Positions 42,004 through 51,159 of a stretch of DNA of 53,695 nt are shown piece after piece. Position numbers and translations under genes: made by a program. Origin of the DNA: Candidatus Gastranaerophilales bacterium (GTDB lineage Bacteria; Cyanobacteriota; Vampirovibrionia; Gastranaerophilales; Gastranaerophilaceae); NCBI GenBank assembly GCA_900766355.1, contig CAAFVD010000059.1, forward strand, positions 1 to 53,695. The letters are read 5' to 3'. Numbering within the stretch: position 1 is the stretch's first letter; every line of letters starts with the position of its first letter. The notes under the pieces are model-generated. The model saw only the letters and a list, made by a program, of their open reading frames with translations, ran no database searches and was not told the origin of the DNA.

Positions 42004-42855
42004 ATGGACTATATAAAAAGAGCAAAATTTTTTAGAACTAAAAAAAGACTAGGTCAGAATTTCCTTGTAAATCCTGATGTAATCTTTGATATACTTGATT
42101 TTGCAGGTATTACCAAAGAGGATACAGTATTAGAAATTGGGCCTGGAGTCGGCTTTGTAACAGAGCAGCTTGTTAAGCATGCCAAAAAAGTTATTGCTAT
42201 TGAATTAGATGAAGAAGCTATTGAGGTTTTAAAGAAAATAGAATGTGATAATTTAGAAATTATTCACAAAGATATTCTTAAAACGAATTTATGGGAATTA
42301 ATTCCGCAAGGCGAAAAGTTTAAAGTAGTAGCGAATATTCCATATTATATTACGGCACCAATTATTGCACATCTTTTGGGTGAAGTTGATGATTTGACTA
42401 ACAAAAATAGAAACTCAATAGATGATGTTATCTTAATGGTGCAGGAAGAAGTTGCAAGAAGAATTGTTGCAGATGAAAATAGCCAGTCTAAAGAATATGG
42501 TTTATTAACAATCCTTTCTCAATTTTGGGCTGATTGTGAAATCCTAAGACTTGTTGGACGAAAATCTTTTTATCCAGCACCAAAGGTTAATTCAGCTTTA
42601 GTAAGGTTTAAAATCAATGAAAAACCAAAATTAGAACTAAGTGATTATTCGTATTTTAGAAGAACAATCAAGGCTGGATTTGCTCAAAGAAGAAAAAATA
42701 TCAAGAATTGTCTTATAAATGGTGGTTTTGATAAAGATGCCGTTACATCTACATTAGAAAAATTAGGTATTGATTTCAACACTCGTGCTGAAAATATTTC
42801 TATTGCGAAATTTGGTGAAATATCAGAGGAGTTAAAAAATGCAACTCAAAATTAA
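42004..42855 (+). CDS. rsmA: 16S rRNA dimethyladenosine transferase
   Basis: 283 residues. N-terminal KKRLGQNFLVNPDVI, SAM-binding VLEIGPGVGFVTEQL, catalytic NIPYYITAPI, C-terminal FAQRRKNIKN. It dimethylates two adjacent adenosines near the 3' end of 16S rRNA. A TATAAA lies seven bases before ATG and there is no ribosome site, so the mRNA may be leaderless. Its stop overlaps ispE by 17 bases. Confidence 0.96.
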   Translation: MDYIKRAKFFRTKKRLGQNFLVNPDVIFDILDFAGITKEDTVLEIGPGVGFVTEQLVKHAKKVIAIELDEEAIEVLKKIECDNLEIIHKDILKTNLWELIPQGEKFKVVANIPYYITAPIIAHLLGEVDDLTNKNRNSIDDVILMVQEEVARRIVADENSQSKEYGLLTILSQFWADCEILRLVGRKSFYPAPKVNSALVRFKINEKPKLELSDYSYFRRTIKAGFAQRRKNIKNCLINGGFDKDAVTSTLEKLGIDFNTRAENISIAKFGEISEELKNATQN

Positions 42856-43699
42856 AACCCCAGCCAAAATAAATTTGACACTTGAAGTCCTAAACAAACG
42901 TGAGGACGGGTATCATAATATACAAAGTATTATGCAAATGATTAATCTTTATGATTATTTGACAATAAGTGTAGAAGATTCTGATGAGGAATTAATAACT
43001 TTATCAGGTACAAGTGATGAAATCCCATATAATGAAAAAAATCTTGTATATAAAGCTACAAAAATATTTTTGGATAAAACGAATATCCATAACAAGCATA
43101 TTGATATATATATAGAAAAAAATATACCGATATCAGCAGGATTAGCTGGTGGTAGTACAAATGCCGCAGGGACGATTTATGGGTTAAATAAATTATTTAA
43201 CAATATTTTATCAAAACCTGAAATGCATGAATTATGTGCTGAACTGGGTTCTGACCTAAATGTTTGTCTAGAAGGTGGTTGTTTATTAGCAACAGGACGT
43301 GGAGAAAAAATAGAAAAGCTTCCAACTCGAGAGTTTCCAGTAAGTTTAATCAAACCAAAAGAACTGGGAATAAGTGCAAAAGAAGCTTATACAAAATTCT
43401 CTCAACTAAAACAAAAGCCTGATTTGGATATGACTTTTAAAATGATAGATTCTATAAAAATTGGGACAGATGTCAGACAATTTTTGCATAATGATTTAGA
43501 GGTAGCAGTTTTTGATGATTACAAAGAATTGCAAGAAATAAAATCTGTAATTCCACAAGCTATTATGTCAGGTTCAGGTTCAACATATTTTGCAATAGCT
43601 GACAATATACCTACTATCTCTGATAAATATTGGGTTAAATCAGGGTTAAAATCAATTTCAACAGGTGTTGAAATCTGTGAACAGAATTTGTTAGTTTAA
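42839..43699 (+). CDS. ispE: 4-diphosphocytidyl-2-C-methylerythritol kinase
   Basis: 286 residues, GHMP kinase of the MEP isoprenoid pathway. PAKINLTLEVL, the Gly loop PISAGLAGGSTNAAG and the C-terminal IMSGSGSTYFAI are all intact. GAGGAG precedes ATG. It is the second gene of the rsmA-ispE unit, a pairing seen in many bacteria. It feeds the isoprenoids used by UppS. Confidence 0.97.
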   Translation: MQLKIKTPAKINLTLEVLNKREDGYHNIQSIMQMINLYDYLTISVEDSDEELITLSGTSDEIPYNEKNLVYKATKIFLDKTNIHNKHIDIYIEKNIPISAGLAGGSTNAAGTIYGLNKLFNNILSKPEMHELCAELGSDLNVCLEGGCLLATGRGEKIEKLPTREFPVSLIKPKELGISAKEAYTKFSQLKQKPDLDMTFKMIDSIKIGTDVRQFLHNDLEVAVFDDYKELQEIKSVIPQAIMSGSGSTYFAIADNIPTISDKYWVKSGLKSISTGVEICEQNLLV

Positions 43700-43740
43700 A
43701 ATCATCTTGATATACGATTACAAATTAGGTAAAACCCCAC

Positions 43741-43766
43741 ATAATAACATAGAGTGAGGTTATTAT
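43741..43766 (+). promoter_or_regulatory. Hairpin covering the start of the next gene
   Basis: ATAATAAC (43741-43748) and GTTATTAT (43759-43766) are a perfect 8-bp pair. The loop includes GAGTGAG of the ribosome site and the right arm includes the first bases of the ATG (43765). It could slow initiation, perhaps with temperature. Weak, since it is AT-rich. Confidence 0.35.
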
Positions 43767-44274
43767 GAGTGAAACTTTTATATCAGGATTAAATTCGATA
43801 TTACCAGAACAGGGAGCGCAAGGGTCAAGCGGGATTGGTAAGTTTGATTTAAACGATAGTACTTTTTCAAACATATTAGACGAAAAACTTGATAAGCCTC
43901 AGATTGATAAAACTCAAGTTGAAAATATTGTTGAAAAATTGGGAATACCTGCAGGGGTAAATATTGAAGGTTTTGATTATAATGCTATGGTGAATGACCT
44001 TAATTCAACAGAAACGGTAGAAAGTATAAATTCTGAAAATCAAATTAATGATAACAATAAATTTAGCATAGGCTCACTTATCGAAGATGCCGTTGATGCT
44101 TTTTCTCCAGTTGTTAAATCTATCACAAATTCAGAATTTAATTTTGATTCAAATACTGCCTCTAACCCATTGAATGCAGTAAAAGATTTTTGGAATAATC
44201 AAGCTTCTAACTTTTATAATATTATGAATAAAGATACAGTAAACGATATTACAGAATTGATTTCTAAGTTGTAG
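43765..44274 (+). CDS. Hypothetical acidic protein
   Basis: 169 residues, Asn/Asp-rich, no signal peptide or membrane segment. It looks helical (VENIVEKLGIPAGVNIEG, NPLNAVKDFWNNQASNFY). No family recognised. Its stop overlaps the stop of the converging membrane protein by 11 bases. Confidence 0.7.
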   Translation: MSETFISGLNSILPEQGAQGSSGIGKFDLNDSTFSNILDEKLDKPQIDKTQVENIVEKLGIPAGVNIEGFDYNAMVNDLNSTETVESINSENQINDNNKFSIGSLIEDAVDAFSPVVKSITNSEFNFDSNTASNPLNAVKDFWNNQASNFYNIMNKDTVNDITELISKL

Positions 44275-45964
44275 TTTTTAAATTAGAAGCCGTAGCGTTT
44301 TGATTTTGTGCCATTTGTAGATTTTGGGCATCTTTAGATTTTAGATGTTTATCGATACGAGAACAAACAAGGTTTGTAATTGTACTTGTTGCTACACCTA
44401 ATATCATAGAAGGCCCAGCTGCATACATTGCAATTGTACCCCACATACTAGCACCTAAACCTGTAAGAAGTGGAACACCCAAATTTAGTGCTACAGAACG
44501 CTTTTTCTCTTTTGTATCAGCCATTGACATACCAATAGCGGTCGATGCTACAGGTACTAATAACCCTGTACCAACATCAGTTAAGGCAGAACCTGATTTT
44601 AAATCTCTAATTTTATCGACAAATTTATCAGATTCAGTATAAACAGCTTCATTAAGAGCATTTCTTGATTTTTTAGCAGCTTTTTTAACAATTTCAAATT
44701 CTTCTTTTGGTAAAATATGAGAATATATTTCTAGTAATTCTTCCATCTCGCCTTTTTTAGAAGATTCAAGGAAGTATTTCATTGCACCTAAAGATTTTCT
44801 TATATTTTTGGCAGATGCGTCTGAATATGTTGTAGAATTATCTGCTAAAACCTGTTTTGTATCAGCAATAATAGAGGTTAATTCTTCTAGCATTTTTGTT
44901 TTTGCTTCTGCTGATTCATTTGTACGATAAGTTTTTAGGGCTTTATTCAATCGTTTCATAATATCTACGGAGTCTTTATTTGTCATATCCAAACTTTTTT
45001 GAACAGTAGAAACGATAGCATCTATTTCTTTTGCTGCATCTTCTCTAGTATTTGTAATAATTTTCTTTCTTGTTGATATGTTTTTTGAGAAGTCTAATTT
45101 TGTAGGAGCTGCTAAATCTTCTGTAATAAATGTTGTCCATTTTTTAGGTGAAGAAACAAAGTTTTTAAGATTACCATAAGTCATATCAAAAACTTTATCT
45201 CCCAAACCATCAAGATGTTTTGCCAACCATTTATATCTTTTGTTTACAATGGTAGGTCTAAATGCATCATAAGCATGATCCATTGTTTGTAATTTCCCGT
45301 TCGCAATATTTGCCCATTCTTGTGCCGTATGTGAAACTCCATTAATTTCGATTATTTTTGATGGGTTTTTAGTAATATTTTTGTTTGCTTGTGTGAAACT
45401 TTCTTTCATTAAAGCGAACGCATCATTTGATTTTTTGTATGCAATATTAGTCATTTTTACTGCAGTTTTTTCAAAGAAACCAGTTATTGCATTACATAAT
45501 TTGTTTAATTTTAATGTTCTTAATCCTTTTTCTAACAAAACGTCTTTTAGTGGCCCTAAGTTAAAAATAAGACCTCTTGCTGAATCTAGCGTTTGAGAAG
45601 TTTTTTGCAGAGAGTTTAAATATGCCATTTCAGCTTGTGTCATTTGAGGTTTTGCTTTTAATTCAGCAATTTTCTTAGTGATTTCAGCAGTTTTTTTGTT
45701 TAAAAAACTAGTGACAGGTTTTGGTAATTTTCCTTTCGTTGCAAGTATTACTATTGGGGCTAATAACACGACACCAATACCAACGGCAGTTGTAGAATTT
45801 CTTAGTGCGTGGTTTACGTGTTTGCTACTCTTTTCTTTTGTTTTTTGGGAATTGGAAGTAGGGGCGGAAGGTTGTACAGTTTGTACAGCTTGTGTACCAT
45901 AGTTATTATTTCCTATGGTATGAGGGAATTTTGATTCAAAAATATTACCTACTTGACCTTCCAT
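44264..45964 (-). CDS. Large hypothetical membrane protein
   Basis: 566 residues from ATG 45964; an in-frame start at 46036 would add 24 hydrophobic residues but has no better support. A membrane segment at about residue 56-76 (AVGIGVVLLAPIVILATKG) follows a polar Gln/Ser-rich N-terminus. A long helical Lys-rich region (~100-450) follows, then two or three C-terminal hydrophobic segments (GTGLLVPVASTAIGMSMA, LLTGLGASMWGTIAMYAAG). The plan of polar N-terminus plus an early VGIG membrane segment resembles the protein at 8341. No family recognised. Confidence 0.7.
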   Translation of the reverse strand: MEGQVGNIFESKFPHTIGNNNYGTQAVQTVQPSAPTSNSQKTKEKSSKHVNHALRNSTTAVGIGVVLLAPIVILATKGKLPKPVTSFLNKKTAEITKKIAELKAKPQMTQAEMAYLNSLQKTSQTLDSARGLIFNLGPLKDVLLEKGLRTLKLNKLCNAITGFFEKTAVKMTNIAYKKSNDAFALMKESFTQANKNITKNPSKIIEINGVSHTAQEWANIANGKLQTMDHAYDAFRPTIVNKRYKWLAKHLDGLGDKVFDMTYGNLKNFVSSPKKWTTFITEDLAAPTKLDFSKNISTRKKIITNTREDAAKEIDAIVSTVQKSLDMTNKDSVDIMKRLNKALKTYRTNESAEAKTKMLEELTSIIADTKQVLADNSTTYSDASAKNIRKSLGAMKYFLESSKKGEMEELLEIYSHILPKEEFEIVKKAAKKSRNALNEAVYTESDKFVDKIRDLKSGSALTDVGTGLLVPVASTAIGMSMADTKEKKRSVALNLGVPLLTGLGASMWGTIAMYAAGPSMILGVATSTITNLVCSRIDKHLKSKDAQNLQMAQNQNATASNLKTTT

Positions 45965-46050
45965 ATATATACTAAAACACAATATGTATATTTTTTGACT
46001 AAAAAAAACTGTTTGTGAAGTTATATTAAATAACAATATAACTTTTTATT

Positions 46051-46521
46051 TTATTTGAAAAATTTTTCGTTTATCCATTTAGATATTCCTTTAGGTTCTT
46101 TTTTCTTACAAGAAGATTTTTCTTGTATAGTCAAAAAGACTTCACTAAAAGGAATTACAGGTTCCATTTTGTATCCACAATCTTCCGATAAAGCTCCACC
46201 CATAGAAAAAAGTTCTTCTTGAGGGTATCTACGACATATTCCTGGACGGGTTTTATGGATTTTGCATTTATGGGTTTCTGGATCTAGATTTGTACATTCA
46301 AAAACAAGCCCTGTTTCATCTTTATCAATTACTTTTAGGTATGTATAAAATCTGTGCTGGTATTTGAGGTTTTCAAACTCTTTTTCATCTTGAATAACGC
46401 CTTTATAATGTTTAACATATATTTTTTTGCAACATCTTCCACAGCCCAAACAATGACCTGTTCTGTAATACTTTCTTCTTAATATTTTTGAATAAAAAAA
46501 TTTTTGGAATTTATTTAACAT
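46051..46521 (-). CDS. YkgJ family cysteine-cluster protein
   Basis: 156 residues. The CxxCxxCC cluster is CLGCGRCCKKIYV, and later Cys lie in FECTNLDPETHKCKIH and RPGICRRYP. Members may bind a metal or Fe-S centre. It starts 11 bases before the stop of the TPR gene, so the two are coupled. The substrate is unknown. Confidence 0.85.
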   Translation of the reverse strand: MLNKFQKFFYSKILRRKYYRTGHCLGCGRCCKKIYVKHYKGVIQDEKEFENLKYQHRFYTYLKVIDKDETGLVFECTNLDPETHKCKIHKTRPGICRRYPQEELFSMGGALSEDCGYKMEPVIPFSEVFLTIQEKSSCKKKEPKGISKWINEKFFK

Positions 46522-47704
46522 TTGTTATTTTTGACTTTGCTAATTTATACTCATCAGATTTTGGGTTTGCAAGATGTAAAACTTCTGTAAAATATTTGTT
46601 TGCACCCTGTTTTTCTCCTCGAATAAGAAGTTCTTTCCCTTTTTCAATATAATTTTTAGTAATAATTGATTCAGGGTTTATAAAGCTATTAAGTTTCTTG
46701 ATGAAATGTTCGTATTCGGATTTGTTTTCAGAATCAAGTATTACACAATTCTCGTATTCTAAAAGTGATTTATAATATTCATTATTATTATAATACTGTT
46801 TTGCCATTTCTACTGTTATATCAATAACTGATGAATCAATCATTTTTTTAAGATTTGATATTTTTTTTGTAATTTCTAAATATTCGTTTTGTGAAGATAT
46901 AGAATATCTTAAATACCTGTTATAAAAGCAATATGCGAGTCTATAATCGTTGGTTTTTTCGTAACAATTCGCAAGTCGTAAAAAGATTTCTCTATCTCTT
47001 GCACTATGCTCTCTTAGTGAAATTTCATAATAAATAGATGCTTGTTGATAATTTTTTATATCATAGTATAAATTAGCCAACTCGTAAGAATAATCGCTTA
47101 TTACAGGATATTTTTTCATCGCAAGTCGATAATTCTTTTCAGCAAGAATTCCTTCGTTTCTAGAGCGCTCTCGTTTACCTTGTATATAGTAATCATTTGC
47201 AGTTTCAAACAAATTGTTTATATTTTTTTGAATAGATTGAAATTGTTGAGTGTTTTTATTTGTTGAATATTTAAGGTATTTTTGATAGTAAAAAATAGAT
47301 TCATAAGACATACCTTTTACAAAATATGCCATAGCAAGATTAAGGCATACAAATTCATCTTTAGGACTAAGACTCCTTGCGATTGTCCAATTTTCGATTG
47401 CATTTTTGGCATCAAGTTTTCGAAAATAACAATTCCCCAAATATGAGTATGCAAAAGAGTTTCTGACATCAAGATTTGCAGCCATTGTTAGGTATTCTAT
47501 TGCAGAATCATAATCAGATTTTTTGTAGTAACAAAAACCTACATCAAAATATAATCTTGCAGAAGCACTTGTTTTTAAAAGACCTAGATATAATTTTATT
47601 GCAGAATCATAGTTGCCGTCTTTAAAATGCTTTTTGGCAGCATTAATGACAGACTTTTCTATATCTGAATTATCTTCTACACTATATCCAACTACATCTA
47701 CCAT
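46511..47704 (-). CDS. TPR-repeat protein
   Basis: 397 residues. About eight TPR units run nearly the whole length (for example DSAIKLYLGLLKTSASARLY, NSFAYSYLGNCYFRKLDAKN, VISDYSYELANLYYDIKNYQ, EIFLRLANCYEKTNDYR). No signal peptide. It overlaps the YkgJ gene by 11 bases and ends 20 bases before the start of the upstream small gene's stop. Probably a scaffold; partner unknown. Confidence 0.85.
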   Translation of the reverse strand: MVDVVGYSVEDNSDIEKSVINAAKKHFKDGNYDSAIKLYLGLLKTSASARLYFDVGFCYYKKSDYDSAIEYLTMAANLDVRNSFAYSYLGNCYFRKLDAKNAIENWTIARSLSPKDEFVCLNLAMAYFVKGMSYESIFYYQKYLKYSTNKNTQQFQSIQKNINNLFETANDYYIQGKRERSRNEGILAEKNYRLAMKKYPVISDYSYELANLYYDIKNYQQASIYYEISLREHSARDREIFLRLANCYEKTNDYRLAYCFYNRYLRYSISSQNEYLEITKKISNLKKMIDSSVIDITVEMAKQYYNNNEYYKSLLEYENCVILDSENKSEYEHFIKKLNSFINPESIITKNYIEKGKELLIRGEKQGANKYFTEVLHLANPKSDEYKLAKSKITNVK

Positions 47705-47724
47705 ACGTTGGTATTATAACATAT

Positions 47725-48084
47725 TTATAATCCTAAGTCATTAAGTAAAGATTTATTTGAAGATAAAGATGCGATAGTGCTATCTTCAAATACATCTACG
47801 ATACCTTTTTTGAACAATTCTTGCATTCTCTCGTTTTCAGATGTGTTTTCAGGGTCAGATATTGCAAGGCGAGTGAATTTTTTAATATCTTCTTCACGTT
47901 CAAACATTTTCATTGCTTTGTTGGAAATGTCAGAGGAATCAATCAAGAAGTTACTATTGTCTATTGGGTTACTCATATTTCTTGCTGCAGCAGCCGTACC
48001 AAGAATTCTACTCATAGAATCTTGTCTAACTAACTGTGAGTTTAGCCCTAAACTATTTGAATTGTTGTCAATGTTATTTAACAT
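47725..48084 (-). CDS. Small hypothetical protein
   Basis: 119 residues, no known family. Helical, with a short Ser/Asn N-terminus, then SSDISNKAMKMFEREEDIKK and a C-terminal KKGIVDVFEDSTIASL. The last part vaguely recalls FlgM (IA..L after V-D), but the similarity is too weak to name it. GGGAGGA precedes ATG. Confidence 0.65.
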   Translation of the reverse strand: MLNNIDNNSNSLGLNSQLVRQDSMSRILGTAAAARNMSNPIDNSNFLIDSSDISNKAMKMFEREEDIKKFTRLAISDPENTSENERMQELFKKGIVDVFEDSTIASLSSNKSLLNDLGL

Positions 48085-48177
48085 TGCCCTAATCCTCCCA
48101 ACTTGGTAAAGTATTAATTATACTTATCACCAAAGATATTATCCTGTACAAAATCAATATTGTCATCATACGTTTAG

Positions 48178-48215
48178 ATGAGAAATTGTAGTTATATCAA
48201 TTTAATATTTCTCAT
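48178..48215. promoter_or_regulatory. Inverted repeat in the divergent gap before uvrA
   Basis: ATGAGAAAT (48178-48186) and ATTTCTCAT (48207-48215) are a perfect 9-bp pair, 20 bases apart. It lies just before the uvrA -35. It could be an operator or a hairpin. It does not match the classical LexA box. Confidence 0.45.
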
Positions 48216-48218
48216 AAA

Positions 48219-48247
48219 TTTGCTCTAAACAATTTAAGAAGTATAAT
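48219..48247 (+). promoter_or_regulatory. Promoter for uvrA (leaderless)
   Basis: TTTGCT (48219-48224), 17-base spacer, perfect TATAAT (48242-48247). The ATG is six bases after the -10 and no ribosome site exists, so the transcript is expected to be leaderless. Confidence 0.65.
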
Positions 48248-48253
48248 CGTATT

Positions 48254-51097
48254 ATGAATGACACTATCAGAATTAAGGGAGCAAGAGAGCATAATCTTCA
48301 GAATGTATCTTTAGAAATTCCTAAAAACGAGCTTATTGTTTTTACAGGGGTTTCAGGTTCGGGCAAGAGTTCGCTTGCTTTTGATACAATATTTGCAGAA
48401 GGACAAAGACGCTATGTAGAAAGTCTTTCAACTTATGCACGTCAGTTTTTAGGTCAAATGGATAAACCTGATGTTGATAATATTGAAGGGCTGACACCTG
48501 CAATATCCATTGACCAAAAATCAACAAGTAACAATCCTCGTTCTACAGTTGGTACTGTTACTGAAATATATGATTACTTAAGATTACTTTTTGCAAGAGT
48601 TGGAACTCCATATTGTCCAAAATGTGGTGCAGAAATCAAACCTCAAACAATAGATGAAATTGTAGCTTCTATTCTCAAATTGGGTGAAGGTACAAAAATC
48701 CAAATAATGGCACCGATTGCGAGGGGCAAAAAGGGTGAATTTTCTTCAACTTTTGAAGAACTTCGTCAAGAAGGGTTTGTAAGGGTAAAAATAGACGGTG
48801 AAATTTATAACCTAGATGAAGATGAAATAAAGCTCGCTAAAACAAAAAAACACGATATTTATGTTGTAGTTGATAGAGTTGTTGTAAAAGAATCTGCACG
48901 TTCAAGACTTGCAGATAGTGTGCAAACTGCTCTTAAAAAAGCAGAAGGTGTTACAGTTGTTGATGTTGTAGGCAAGGAAGAAATCTTATTCAGCGAAAAA
49001 CTTGCTTGTGAAAACTGTAATCTTAGTTTTGAAGAACTTGCGCCTAGAATATTTAGTTTTAATAATCCTTATGGAGCTTGTGAAAAATGTTCAGGAATTG
49101 GGGTAGATTATCAAATTTCTCCAGATTTGGTTGTTCCTGATAAAACAAAATCTATTAATCAAGGTGCTATTTATCCTTGGAGTAAGAGTACAACTGATTA
49201 TTATAAAGATATCCTTTCTTCGGTATCAGAAGAATGTGGAATAAATCTTGATACACCGTTTCAAGATTTGCCAAAAGAACATCAAGATATCATTTTATAT
49301 GGTTCTGATAATATAATCAGGCTGACAGTAAAGAAATTTGGCTCTCATAGGTATCAAACAAAATATAAAAGATTTAGTGGTGTTATTCCATTTTTGATGA
49401 AAAGATATAACGAGGCTGGTGGAGAATATTGGAGAGAAGAAATCCAAAAATATATGGTTACAACACCTTGCGAAGCTTGTCACGGTGCTAGGTTAAAACC
49501 GTTTCCTTTAGCAGTAAAACTAAAAGGTACAACAAAAGAAGTTAATATTCATGAATTTTGTACAATGCCGATAGATGAAGCTTATGAATTTATCTCTGAA
49601 CTTTATTTATCCTTGAATGATTTTCAAATGAAGATTGCAAAACAAGTTCTTGATGAGATAAGGGCAAGGTTAAAATTCCTTATTGATGTAGGTTTGAGTT
49701 ATCTTAATCTGGCAAGAACTGCAGGAACTTTATCTGGTGGTGAAGCTCAAAGAATTAGATTAGCAACACAAATTGGTAGTGGCTTGTCAGGTGTTCTTTA
49801 TGTTTTAGATGAGCCTTCTATTGGTTTACATCAAAAAGATAATGATAGATTGATTAAAACTTTAATAAGATTACGGAATTTAGGCAACACTCTTATTGTG
49901 GTTGAGCATGATGAGGACACTATGCGTAATGCTGATTATATCGTAGATATTGGACCAAAAGCTGGGTGCAAAGGTGGAAGAATTGTTGCTCAAGGTTCAA
50001 TGGAAGATATTATGTCTGTAGAAGATTCTTTGACTGGTAAATACTTGTCTGGTGAAAGATTTATTCCTATACCTGATAAATTAAGGGAAGGAAATGGAGA
50101 GTTTTTGAGAGTTAAGAATGCTCATCTGAATAATTTGAAAAATATTGATGTAGATATACCTTTGGGTAAAATAAATGTTTTGACAGGTGTTTCAGGTTCA
50201 GGTAAGTCAACCTTGATGAGTGATATTATATGCCAATTTGCTATTCATAAATTGAGAGGTAACAAACCTAAACCACAAGGTGTTGATGATATTTTGGGGT
50301 TTGAACATATTGACAAAATCATAGAGATAGACCAATCTCCAATAGGTAGAACTCCTCGTTCTAACCCAGCGACTTATACAGATGTATTTACACCTATAAG
50401 AGAACTTTTTGCAAAAACTAATGAATCAAAAATGCGAGGTTATAAAGCAGGAAGATTTAGTTTTAATGTAAAAGGAGGCAGATGTGAGGCTTGTAAAGGT
50501 GATGGGCTTCTTAAAATTGAGATGAACTTCTTATCAGATGTTTATGTAAAATGTGATGTTTGTGGTGGTAAACGATATAATCGTGAAACATTAGAAGTTA
50601 AATACAAAGGTAAATCAATTTATGATGTGTTAGAGATGAGTGTAAAAGAAGCGTTAGAGTTCTTTGATAGTGTGCCTCAAATCAGAAACAAACTTCAAAC
50701 TTTGTATGATGTAGGTCTTGATTATATCAAACTTGGTCAAAGTGCAACAACTTTATCAGGTGGAGAGGCTCAAAGAATTAAACTTGCTTCAGAACTTAAT
50801 AAACGTGCTACAGGTAGAACTTTATATTTGTTAGATGAACCTTCTGTAGGCTTACATTGGGCAGATTTAGATAAATTGATTAAAATTCTTCATCAGTTGG
50901 CTGATAACGGAAACACGATTCTTGTTATTGAACATAATATGGATTTGATAAAAATTGCAGATAATATTATTGATTTAGGACCAGATGGAGGAAATGCAGG
51001 TGGACAAATCGTTGCTCAAGGAACACCTCAAGAGGTTGCAATGGTTGAAAATTCATATACTGGTCAATATTTAAAAAAGATACTATCTGTAAAATAA
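48254..51097 (+). CDS. uvrA: Excinuclease ABC subunit A
   Basis: 947 residues, normal for the family. Two ABC ATPase cores: Walker A FTGVSGSGKSSLAFDTI and LTGVSGSGKSTLMSDI; signature LSGGEAQRIRLA twice; Zn-binding CPKCG, CEKCSG, CEAC and CKGDGL / CDVCGGKR. It recognises bulky DNA lesions and loads UvrB. Single gene; uvrB and uvrC are elsewhere. Confidence 0.98.
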   Translation: MNDTIRIKGAREHNLQNVSLEIPKNELIVFTGVSGSGKSSLAFDTIFAEGQRRYVESLSTYARQFLGQMDKPDVDNIEGLTPAISIDQKSTSNNPRSTVGTVTEIYDYLRLLFARVGTPYCPKCGAEIKPQTIDEIVASILKLGEGTKIQIMAPIARGKKGEFSSTFEELRQEGFVRVKIDGEIYNLDEDEIKLAKTKKHDIYVVVDRVVVKESARSRLADSVQTALKKAEGVTVVDVVGKEEILFSEKLACENCNLSFEELAPRIFSFNNPYGACEKCSGIGVDYQISPDLVVPDKTKSINQGAIYPWSKSTTDYYKDILSSVSEECGINLDTPFQDLPKEHQDIILYGSDNIIRLTVKKFGSHRYQTKYKRFSGVIPFLMKRYNEAGGEYWREEIQKYMVTTPCEACHGARLKPFPLAVKLKGTTKEVNIHEFCTMPIDEAYEFISELYLSLNDFQMKIAKQVLDEIRARLKFLIDVGLSYLNLARTAGTLSGGEAQRIRLATQIGSGLSGVLYVLDEPSIGLHQKDNDRLIKTLIRLRNLGNTLIVVEHDEDTMRNADYIVDIGPKAGCKGGRIVAQGSMEDIMSVEDSLTGKYLSGERFIPIPDKLREGNGEFLRVKNAHLNNLKNIDVDIPLGKINVLTGVSGSGKSTLMSDIICQFAIHKLRGNKPKPQGVDDILGFEHIDKIIEIDQSPIGRTPRSNPATYTDVFTPIRELFAKTNESKMRGYKAGRFSFNVKGGRCEACKGDGLLKIEMNFLSDVYVKCDVCGGKRYNRETLEVKYKGKSIYDVLEMSVKEALEFFDSVPQIRNKLQTLYDVGLDYIKLGQSATTLSGGEAQRIKLASELNKRATGRTLYLLDEPSVGLHWADLDKLIKILHQLADNGNTILVIEHNMDLIKIADNIIDLGPDGGNAGGQIVAQGTPQEVAMVENSYTGQYLKKILSVK

Positions 51098-51159
51098 ATT
51101 TGTAAATTAGCAATTTTTTTTAAAATTTTGTTTTATATAATATATAAAACAAAATTAAT

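Noticed and set aside
47725..48084. FlgM anti-sigma factor
   Set aside because: The resemblance to the FlgM C-terminal helix is only a few residues, so the gene is left unnamed.
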